Part shown: piece by piece, positions 22,201-34,200 of the stretch
Numbering within the stretch: position 1 is the first letter of the stretch
How the letters are laid out: every line of letters begins with the position of its first letter
From: Poronia punctata
Lineage: Eukaryota > Ascomycota > Sordariomycetes > Xylariales > Xylariaceae
Assembly: GCA_022579005.1 (NCBI GenBank)
Contig: MU401611.1
Coordinates: 1 to 64,000, forward strand
Direction: 5' to 3'
DNA: 64,000 bases
Made by a program: the position numbers and the translations under genes
Notes under the pieces: generated by a model
Database searches by the model: none
What the model was told of the DNA's origin: nothing
The model's input: only the letters and a program-made list of their open reading frames with translations

Positions 22201-25200
22201 CCCATCGGCTACCTTTGGGCAGTACATAGCTTTTCAGCACCGACGTTGGAAGGATTCCCGAAGCAGGGAGTTTTGGTCAGCCTACCTTTCGAACGCGCAG
22301 GCCTCGTCATGGCCACATGAGCCACCCAGCGGTCAGACGTCACTTTGCGCAGACCGGCGCTATTCGGACGCGGCAAAGATTACATGGCCGAGCCAGATAG
22401 AGCGGCGGTCTGCTATACTTCGTGGCGCCTGGGCTCTTCTTCTCGCCAAGTATGAAAATACGAGCGATCCGTGCTTCGCCACGATTTTCTCGGGCCGGAT
22501 CGGTGACTTCCCACACATCGAATCTGTCCGTGGCCCAACCATGTCAGCTGCTGTGGTCCATACATCCATCAAGAAAGAAGAAATTGTCGCGACGTTTCTG
22601 AAACAGCAGCATGACGACTTCATGGCCATGTTGCCGCACAGCGCCCATGGGCTCCAATACATCAAGACGGTCTCCGAGGATGCTATGAATGCCTGCAAGG
22701 TCCGTACCATGTTGGTAGTGCAGTTTGCGGAGAAACCAAGGTCACCATCTACACGGCAGATCGAGTTTGACTTGGTCCACGAGTCTATGCTCTGGGGTTA
22801 CCCGGTCACTCTTGAATGTGTCCCGACGCAAGAAGGGGTCAAGCTAGGTATCAGCTACGATCCCGCTTGGATTAGTGACAAGGAAGTAGAGCGACTGGCG
22901 GGGCAATATATGCACGTGGTGGAACAAATCGCAACCCACATGTATGATGAGTCTAGCTTGAACGATATCGACATGGTCCCACCACGGCATCTCGAGCAGA
23001 TCCAGCGCTGGAACGACTTTGAGTTTGCACCGCGAAGAGAACATCTCGATGAGCGTGTCCAAGCTGTCATGAGGGAATATCCTCGTTCGCCAGCTATGGA
23101 AGGACCCGACGGGCAAGTGCTCTCCTATCAGGATCTCCAGCTGCACGTCTGCGCCGTTGCCAAAGTCCTCCGAGATAATGGCGTAAAGTCACGCGACAGG
23201 GTCGTCATCCGGATGGCGAAATCACTGCATCAAATCGTCGCCCTTCTCGCCATCGTCAGAGTTGGAGCGACATTCGTACCTATCGACGTGGAGTGGCCTC
23301 ACGGGAGAATCGGGAAAATCGTTGAAGAGACAGCAGCCGCGTTTGCCGTTGTCGACGCAGGCAAGCCGCTTCTTCATGCGCAGTCGAGCCTGAAAGAAAT
23401 CGCTGTCGACATTCTACCAAGCGCACCGCTTGCCCAGGTCGGTTTCGATGACGCGACCAATATGGTGCAACGGCAACCAGAAGATCTGGCCTACATATTA
23501 TTCACCTCTGGTTCGACGGGAGAACCCAAAGGTATCCTTACTTCCCATATGGCCGCATGTACGACAATTCAGGCGCACCAGGACCATTTCAACCTAACGT
23601 CCGAATCCCGTGTTTTCCATTTTGCATCCCTGACATTCGATCCGAGTATCACCGATATATTCGGCACACTATCCGTCGGCGGTTGCATTTGCGTGCCAAG
23701 CGAACGCCAACGACTCTTCGAGCTCGAAAACACCATCTGCCAAAGGCGGGCCAACTGGCTTTGTCTCACCCCGAGTGTTGTCGGTTTGTTAAGCCCAGAC
23801 AACATTCCCACGGTGAAGACGGTGCTCCTGGCGGGGGAAGCCTCCCCCCAAAGCCTCACAGATACTTGGGTCGACAGGGTCCATCTCATCAACAATTATG
23901 GACCGACCGAAGCTACCATAAGCACCATCGCTTGCCACAACTCGAAAAGTCCCAATTGTATTGGCACTGCGATAGGCACGACCTCCCCTTGGATAGTGGA
24001 TCCGCACGACCATACTCGCCTCGCTCCGATAGGAACAGTTGGCGAACTGCTCTGCGTCGGTCCAGGGCTCGCGGATGGGTATCTGAATAATCCACAAGGC
24101 ACGGCCAGAGCATTCGTTGAGCCACCAGTCTGGGTGAATCGGCAAGGCCGGACCTGGAAAGCCTATCGAACTGGAGACTTGGTGCGGTACAATGCGGATT
24201 CCTCCATTCGTATCCTAGGTCGTGCTGATAGGCAGTTGAAAATTCGCGGAAAGCGTGTCGAGCTCACAGAAATCGACACCGCCATCAAACGCACCGGTTT
24301 AGTCGTCCAGGTCGTTACAGAAGTCATCAGAAGTCACCACATTCCTCGTCTAGTTGCCTTCATTACGACTGCTTCGTCCGACGACAACGACTCGGATGTA
24401 CCGCCCGGGGATACTGCTGCTGTCTCGAGATACAGAGACTCTCAGGCTCCAAGTCAGGTCGTAAAAGACATCAGAAGCTCCATTCGCCAGGATCTGCCCG
24501 TATACATGCAACCTTGGGCCATTATCACGGTCAACAAGATCCCCCTTTCTACCTCGGGCAAGGTTGATCGTCACATATTGCAAAGCATCGCAGAGACATG
24601 GTCTCCTGAAGAGGAAGAGGAAGAGGAAGAGGGGACCCGTAAGGCGATTGAAGCTTCCGACGCCGAAAACATGTCTCCAATCGAGTTCTCGATGCAGGAA
24701 CTATGGTCAAAGGTTCTGGGCATCGAGAAGCGGCGAGTTGCTCTCCATGGTAAGTGCATCATTCATTTCATATCATAATCATGTCCATAATGATTAGTAT
24801 CCGCAACACGTGTGGCTTGCTTACCCTAGTATCAGATACTTTTGCAAATCTAGGAGGCGACTCCCTTAACCTCATGCGCCTTTCGTCGTATTCAAGATCA
24901 CGCGGTTATCTTTTGGACGTGAAACGAATCCATCTGGGACTCACCCTGAAGCAAATGGCCGCGCTGCTCTCAGGGGGCGGGATCAACAGAGGAGCACAAG
25001 ATCCGCCGGTTGTTGAACCCTTTTCAATGTTGGACGATCCCTTGGTCGCATCGGTACGCGAGAGCATCGTACGGCATCTTCAAATCCCGGCAGACGACGT
25101 CGCCGACATATACCCCCTATCGCCCATGCAGATGGCACTCGTCGCTTCATCCGCCAAGAGCCCTGGATCTTACACGCGCAAGGTAACCTTTCAACTTGCG

Positions 25201-28200
25201 TCCAATGTCGATCTCGATCAGCTGGAAGCGGCCGTGCGTCGGGTTGTCCAACACCAGGAGATTCTTCGGACCGCCTTCGTCGCGAATGACGAGGGCATCT
25301 GGGCCCAAGCTGTGCTGCGCCATATATGGGTGATGCAGCGACGACCGTGTCCTCAAACTCCTGCAGAGGTCTTCGACGCCAACGATGACGTCCCTACATT
25401 CCATCCTCCGGCCGCATTCTACATTGACAAGAAGGATAGCCATGTACATCTGAGCGCCATTATCCATCACGTAGCGATGGATGGTGCTTCACTGCAGATG
25501 CTCGCCAACGACTTGCACTGTGCGTATTCGACTCGGGTGCTACCGGATCGGCCGTCCTATTCTACCTTTATCCAGCGTCTAGAGACGTCTCTTTCCAAAG
25601 ACGAGAGCAGAAATGCGTGGGGAGCATTCTTGGATCGACCACTTCCGACCCAGGTTCCCACGCCGGAATCGACCCTGGAGACTGTGGAGCGGCCAGGACA
25701 ATGTGTAGTCCAAGTTCGAATGCCGTCTCTGACGGAGAGCGAATGGTCTTCATCAGAGATCCTTACTGCTGCGCTGGCCATTCTCCTGCGCCAGACAAGC
25801 AACGCGCCTTCGATCTGCTTCGGACTAGTCCTGTCGGGCCGAATGGATAACCTTGCCGGAATCGAGAACATCGCTGGGCCGACTTTCACTACCGTCCCCA
25901 TGATATGTGATGTCGAGCCCAAGGTGTCAATGGGCGATCTGATTCGAAGACTGCGAGAGGACCTCCAAACGATCCGAACTCATGAGCAGTTCGGGCTGCG
26001 TAATATATCGAAACTGAACGACTGCGCTCGCGAGGCGACCACCTTTACGACTCTTATGGTTGTTCAGCCAAAGCGTGAGTCAGAGGGACTTGGCATCTTC
26101 AGCCAATATACCTGTGAGACATTGCTACCAACGAGCCAATATCCATTGGAAATTGAATGCAACCTTTCCAAAGGCAGCGCTGAAATAGTCGTGGCATACG
26201 ACGGGAAAGTAGTTGGCGCAACCGAGGCTGGCTGGCTCACCAATCATTTTAAACGAATCGTCGAGAAGGAACTGTGTGAGAACGACGGGCTGATGAAGCC
26301 ATGGCAGGATGCCATCCTGCTGACTGACCAGGATGAGGCGCAGATCGATGCCTGGAACTCAACCATTGTCGATTTGGATACACGCCCCTTGCATACAAGC
26401 TTCGTCGAAACTGCTACTAAGCACCCCGAAGCAGTCGCCATCGTGTCCCATGACACGGTGTACACCTATGCTGAGCTGGACCGACTGTCCTCCATATTGG
26501 CATGCTACCTGGTCAGTCGCGGCGTAGGGCGCTGCGACATGGTTCCGCTCATGTTGGAGAAATCTGCAATCGCGGTTGTAGCTATCCTAGCTGTACTAAA
26601 GGCCGGTGCTGCGTACGTCCCGTTGGATCCATTACACCCCCAAGCACGACTGCAGTCCATCAAGAACGGTAGCGAGACCGATATCGTCCTCTGTTCTCCA
26701 CACATGCAGGATACATGCCAGCTGTGGGAGAAGAAGGTCCTGCTCGATCATTCTTTGCTGCTGCAGCTTCAGAGCCAGGACGAGTCTCATCAGTTGACAA
26801 GCACAAGCACAACCACAAACACAACCACAAGCACAGCGAGACCTGAAAACCCGGCCTATGTCATGTTCACGAGCGGTTCATCCGGCAAACCGAAGGGTGT
26901 TGTGATTTCCCACGGAGCAGCTTCTACGAGTATACGCGACCAAATCGCTGCGTTCGGTTTTGCGCCTGGCGGCAGAGTCATGAACTTCTGCTCCTTCACC
27001 TTTGATGTGAGTGTGATGGAGATATTCGCTACGCTCTCGTCCGGTGCAACGCTCTTCATACCGTCGGAGCAAGACCGGACGTCACACCTAGCCAAGTATA
27101 TACACGACAACGAGGTCCAGACTGCGATTCTCACACCCACCGTGGTGCGGAATCTTCTCACGCCGGAGAGCGTCCCGAGACTGCGGCAACTGATCTTGGT
27201 TGGAGAGCCCTGCAGTCAGAAATTGATACAGGAATGGTGCAGTCGAGTGCGGCTCAGATCAACGACTACGGGCCAACCGAGACCACGATCGACTCCGCCA
27301 CCAACACCAACATCACTGCCAACACGAGTCCCGCCAATGTTGGAAAGCCGATATCTGGGAATCTGTGGATCGTACGGGAATCCGACCCCAGACAATTGTG
27401 TCCACTAGGCATAGCGGGTGAACTTTTGATCTCGGGACCAACACTCGCCAATGGCTACCTGAACGATGCCGAAAGGACTTCGCAAGCTTTCATAGATGGC
27501 TCGGCATTACCCTGGACTCATAGGACGACGGCAAAACCACGTCGACTGTACAAGACTGGAGACTTGGCCAGGTACTCTCGAAATGGCGAAATTCACATCC
27601 TGGGTCGAATCGACAGCCAAATCAAATTAAGAGGCCTTCGCATAGAAGCCCAAGAAATCGAGCGTGTTCTTGAAAGTTTCGACGCATCCGTGAGGGCTGG
27701 GGTAGTGTTGACAAAATCGGCTTTTACCACATCCCTCTTCGCTGCAGTGAGCAAAGAGGAATGGCGGCAGCAGGGTCCAGAGGTCCGTATACTGGAGCTC
27801 ACGGAAGAGACGCGCAGTTGGGTCGATGAGATTCCTAATCATGCTGCGACCCTTTTACCGACTTATATGCGTCCTGCCGCTATTGTCCCGTTGACGCATC
27901 TCCCGACTACTTCGTCCGGCAAACTTGATCGTCTAGCGCTTGGGCGGATCGCAGCGCGTCGGGGAGAAGAGGAGTCGTCTACGCTACAACAACAGAGTCA
28001 GCCCTCGTCGAACCATGGCAGAACCATGGTGCTCTCTCAAGCAGAATCTGACCTGCGAGACCAGTGGGCCAAGGTTTTGGGCGTAGATGTCAGTCGGATC
28101 TATCCTGACTCGTCCTTTTTCTCCATGGGTGGTGAATCTCTTCTCGCAATGAAGTTGTCGTCGGCATACAGCACCACCAATCAGAAGCTGTCCGTAAAGT

Positions 28201-31200
28201 CCATCTTCCAATTCCCAACCCTTGCCGCCATGGCAAAAGCAATCGAAACCGTAGCTTCGGGAGAGGCAGCAGCAGCTCCTACCGCCGCCACCAGACAACG
28301 CTGGCTGCCCAAGATGAGGCTGTCAAAGACTCTGATTGATACTATCGCCGACGCATGCAATCTTGTTGCCCAGGAGATTGAAGATGTCTATCCGTGTTCG
28401 CCACTGCAAGAGAATCTCTTCGCAGCATCGCTGCTTTCGAGCGGCGCTTACTACGCCCGTATTGCGTACGCCTTGGCTCCAGACGTAGATCTGGCCAGAT
28501 TCCGCGCCTCGTGGGAAGCGGTTTATCAAAGAAACCCTATCCTCCGTACGCGTATCGTCCGAGACAACGAGCAGGCAACTCGGTACCTCCAAGCTATCAT
28601 ACGTCGGCAAGTGCAATGGAGGACCGTCGAGACCGAAGAGGCAGCCTCCGAACGACCTGACGTAGCGCTAGGCGGACAACTAACCCGGTGGACTTTGCTG
28701 AAGGGTGATAATGGCCGCGCGCGGCAGTTCGTGCTTATTATCCATCATGCCCTCTACGACGACACTACGCTTCGAGTACTCTTTTCCGAATTCGCCCAAT
28801 TATACGCAAAAGGCTACCTGGAAACCGGGCCAAGCCTTGTCGGGATGAAGCACTACATAGGCTTTCTCGAGAGCCTAGACGAAAAGGACATGATCCAAGA
28901 GTGGAAGGACTTGCTAGATGGGCCGAACAAGCTGCACTTCCCACCCCGGAAGTCGCCCGACTACAAACCGTTCACAGATCGATCTACACGGACACTCACG
29001 GCAAAGGCTTTTGGTGGAGCTTCCTGGCGCTCAGATCAAACAGCTGTCCTCCGAGCGGCTTGGATGCTCACCATTGCGCGGCATCAACACGCCGTCTCCG
29101 ATGGCGAGACGGTGTGCTTCGGCACGGTTCTCTCTGGCCGCACGGCGACTGGACTTGGTCTTGAGGAAGTTTTAGGGCCTATGATCTTGTCTGTTCCAGT
29201 CGTCGACACTGTGAACAAGGCAGATTCTCTCCCCGAATTTCTGGGACGCATACGCGACAAGTATGTGCGTGCGATGGACTGCAGTTCGCTTGGACTCAAG
29301 AAGATCAGATCGATCGGGCCCGACCAGGCGTCGGCGTGCAATTTCAACAACCTGTTCATCATTCAAAACGAAGATGACGAGGAGGACTTCCTCCAGCGGG
29401 AACGACTCCAAGGGATCAGTTTCTTTGAGCAAGAGTTACACCACCCTTATGGCTTGGTCTTCGAGTGTAGCTCCACGGCAACCGGTGTCAGCTTTTCTGC
29501 CTCGTACGACTCTGCTTTACTGGACGAAGTCGCGATCTCTAGGCTTCTCGACCATTTCGGAACTGCATTTGAGCGTCTTACCGAATTTCGTTGTAGCAGC
29601 TCCGCCAAGGTATCTGACGTCCTCTCTCGCTTGAGCAGCGATGTTGAGGCAAACTTGGTTGAAACCTGGAACGAAGCACCCGCCGCACCCGACCGTCTTC
29701 TTCATCAATGTTTTCCAGCCGTTGCACAGAGATGGCCAACGAGAGAGGCCGTCTTCGCACACGATCGCTCTTTGACGTATGAGAAGCTCGACGAGGAATC
29801 GTCAAGCTTGGCCCACGAACTCATCCGTTTAGGGGTGCGAGCCGGATCCCTGGTGCCTGTTTCCTTCGAGAAGAGTAGCTACATGATTGTTGCCCTACTT
29901 GCCGTTCTCAAGGCCGGAGGAGCATACGTCCCGATCTCGCCAGATTATCCGCGCAAACGGCAGGAATACATCATAGAACAATGCAGCACCAAAGTTATGC
30001 TCGCGTCAACGTACCAGGCCGGCATCCTCCACGACGTTCTAGGCCTCGATAAGACGCTTGTTTGTGTTGACGAGCATTTCTTCCAATGCCACCCGGTGAT
30101 CAAGACACTCCGACCTCCAAGCGGCTACATCCCACCCAGCAGCAAGTCTCTCGCCTATGTTCTATACACATCCGGGTCTACCGGCACTCCCAAAGGCGTT
30201 GCCATGTCTCATGGTGCGATTGCCATCAGCATGACCAGACATGCAGAGCTCTTTGGACACGCGCTGGAGGGTAGTGTACGTAGTTTGCAATTTTGCGATT
30301 ACACGTTCGACGTGTCCGTCATGGACATCTTCCCGGCACTGAACTACGGTGGATGCGTATGTGTCCCCTCCGAGGCAGACAGACGCGGCAAAGTCTCCTC
30401 CTTCATCCGCAAATCCAAAGCAGAAATTGCCATGCTCACGCCAACCATTGCGGATATGCTGGATCCCGTAGACGTACCGACTCTTCGCGCCGTCGTTGTC
30501 GGCGGTGAGCCGATGACAGAGTCCGTACGGAATAGATGGTTGAATGCTGCTAATAGCCCAGAGCGGGTGCTCTACAATGTATACGGGCCAACGGAAGCCA
30601 GCGTCAATGTTGCAGTTTCCCGCATGACTCCAAAAAGCAAAGTCTCCGTCATTGGCACGGCGGTTCTCGGCAGCCAGCTCTGGATCGCAGAACCCGACGA
30701 CAGCAACAATCTAACCCCTCTGGGCTGCGTTGGGGAACTCATCATCACCGGCCCATGTCTTGCGAATGGGTATCTGCATGCCCCTGAGCAGACCGCCAGA
30801 GCCTTCACAAAAGCGCCCACCTGGCTCCCCACGCGCTTCGGTTCGAGAGCGTACCGGACAGGTGACCTTGCTCGTTTCGCAGCAGACGGCGAGATCGAAA
30901 TAGTAGGCCGTATTGATGCACAAGTGAAAATCCATGGTATCCGGATCGAGTTGGGCGAAATCGAAGAGGTTGCTTGTCGAGTTGAGCATGTGAAATCCGC
31001 CGTCGCCCTCGTGTCGAAAACACGTGGCCGTTACCAGCTTTCACTGTTTTATGAAGCTGCTGCTCAGGAGCATCATTCAAAGATTCGGGAAGCAATTCAT
31101 GAGCGGCTGACAGGCTCGCTTCCACCGGCTTTCATCCCGTCTCTGTATATCCCCAGCGCCATTACTTTAACCAGAACCGGGAAGATTGACCGCAAGGCAC

Positions 31201-34200
31201 TCGCAAGACAACTGGAGGGATACAGCCCCGAAGAGTTGAGCGGCTTTGCAATCAACGCTTCAATCTCGGTGAAGCGGCCTCTCGAAAGGGAGAAGCAGAA
31301 AGAACTGCGGCGTCTTTGGATTCGAGTCTTGCAAGTCCGAGAAGAAGACGTCTGGTTGGATACGAACTTCTTCTCCATCGGGGGAGACTCGGTGGCCATC
31401 ATCGGACTGGTCTCGCTGATGCAGCGCGCTGGCTATTCGGTTACATACAAAGACGTCTATGCCCGGCCAATTCTCGAGACCATGGCCGGGCTGATGCACA
31501 CAGCCCGTGAAGAACACGACACCTTGGTGGACCCTGACCCGTTCGAGATGCTGGTAGCGGATCCTAAAGACCGAGACGGGCTCAAGAGCCATCTCGCAAA
31601 TGCGTTGAACGTTTCAGTTGACCACATCTGCGACGCTTATCCCTGCTCAGCCATGCAGACATCCCTTATTGCGACATCGTTGCGAAACCCAGAAGCATAC
31701 TGGTGCACCATCACTTCGGAACTGGGACATGGCATAGACACAGAGCGTCTACGATCATCGTGGGAGACCATCATCAGGCAAAATGCCATCCTGCGTACGG
31801 TGATCGTCAACTCGGAAGATTTTGGCCACATCCAAGTTGTTCTCGACGCGGATCTGTGGAAAAGCATGGGCGTCTATGGCCAAGATGCGCAACTTTTCCG
31901 TCAACCTCTGTCCAGCTATAGCCTCGGTACGTCACGCACAGGACAAGTCGTCTTCAAGCTGACATTGCACCACGCCATCTACGACTTGTGGGTTCAGGAA
32001 GCACTCCTCAAGCAACTTGGTCAACTGTGCAATGGAGGACGCGTGGAGAACCGACCGCCTTTCAGTCGCTTCATCCGCTTTCAACAACAAGCGAACGACT
32101 CTGCGACCTTTTGGAAGAAGGCGATGCAGGGCGCATCCGTTGTAAAGTTCCCCAATTATCGCATCGTACAGGATCCGAACGAGGCCTTGATGACCCTGGC
32201 CGAGGAGCGCCTGATGACACTACCTCCCATTAGGACCACGTCGCACTCAACCGCAACCATCATACATTGTGCATATGCGCTCGTACTCTCCCGATATGCA
32301 TTCGCGAGGGACGTCTGCTACGCCACCGTCCAATCAGGACGCAATATTCCACTTCGAGATGCTTCTGATATAGTTGGACCACTCATGACGGTCTCGTTCT
32401 TCCGCAGCGACTGTTCGCATAACCGCACAGTAGACGAGATGCTTGAGGAAGCCAGCCGATTCCTTCTCGACGCGTCCAGTCATCAGCACGCAGCGCATAC
32501 TGTCGTACCCCAGCTTTTCGGGCAATCTATAGTGGAGATGGGCAACATGCTTGTAGTCCAGCCTCGTGTACGCGTTCCTGCTTCGAGGTCCAACTTGTTC
32601 AATCGGACAAGCACGGAGATGGCACAGCCTGGGCTGGTTCTAACGCAAGCCACGATCGAAGACGAGGGCAGCGTAAACTTGAGGATACAGTATGCGCCAG
32701 AGGCAATGGAGCAGGGCAACGCTCGGCTGTTCTTGAGCCATTTGCAACAAGCCATCACTCAATTGGCTCAGCCGGGGCCGAGTGCGAAACGGATTCTGGG
32801 CGACATTTCCCTGCTTACCGGGGAAGATGAGCAGATTGCCATGCAAAGCTGCGGTATGGCAATACCACCCCCAACGCAGACCGTTGTGGATGCGATGTAC
32901 CGTCTCGCAGAAAAGAATCCAAATGCAGTTGCGGTCAAGGCCCATGATGGCACTTTAACGTACGGCGAGCTACGGGATCGAGCAAGCAGACTCGCTGCTC
33001 TACTACGGCGCCGATTGATCCCACAAGCAGATGGAGAGGTACGCATTGCAGCTTGTTCGGAAAGGAATACCACAGCGGTCGTAATCCAAGCTGCCATCTT
33101 CACGATCCGAGGCGCGGCCTTTATTCCTCTGGACCCTACGAGCGCAGTGGAGAGGAACTTTCAGATCCTGGAAGACTCGGAAGCTGACATTGTGCTTTCC
33201 TCGCCGTTCGCAATGGGCGTAGTCGAGCAGATTGCCAGGGGCAGGGAGGTTCTGGAAATAAGCAAACGAATGTTGGGCGAGCTCCCTGCAGATGAGGGAA
33301 GCAACTCGGCTGACGTGAAGCCTCGACCAGATAGTGTCGCGTATATCACTTACACGTCTGGCAGCACAGGTCGAGCCAAAGGCTGCATCATCGATCACGG
33401 GCCCTTGGCAACCACCATCACCAGACTTACCGAGTGGAAGGAGATGGGTTCCAACATCAATACGCTCTGGGCGTCCACATGGAGCTTTGACTCGCACCTG
33501 TCACAGATATGGGAGCCGCTGACCACTGGTGGGATGATCTGCGTACCCTCCGAAACGGAGATGCACGAGAGTTCCGAGGCCACACTCATGAAATACAACG
33601 TCAACCATGCCTTCTTCACGCCAACTCAGGCGAAGATGATCGATTTCGGGAGGGCTCCCTGCGTCCGTTCCATAGCGATGGGTGGAGAATGCATAAATTT
33701 CAACCTGACGCGGCTCTTTGAGGCGAAAATCCGCATCTTCAACGAATACGGACCGTCGGAGGCAACAGTATGCGTGACTGGTCACGAACTAACCATTGGC
33801 GATCAGGAAAATAACAAGATCGGCCGAGCGCTCTCCGGCAACTGCTGGGCCGTCGAGCCTGATAGGCCATGTCGTCTGGCGCCGATTGGAACCATAGGAG
33901 AACTCGTGGCCGGAGGAACATTAGCTCGGGGGTACCTAAACCGACCGGACTTGACGCGTGAGGCCTTCTTCGACAGCCCACCTTGGGCCCAGGCAGTGTG
34001 TCCACGACTGTACCGAACAGGCGATTTGGTCTGTCAGAACCTAGACGGCTCATTTCGGTATCTTGGTCGTGCAGATACCCAGGTGAAGATCAACGGGGTA
34101 CGAATCGAGGTTGCAGAGGTTGAGAGTCGCATCGTTGAGATAGACCCGACTGTCACTGCAGTCGTCGCAGCCCTGGGTTCTGGCGACACAGAGGGGTCGA

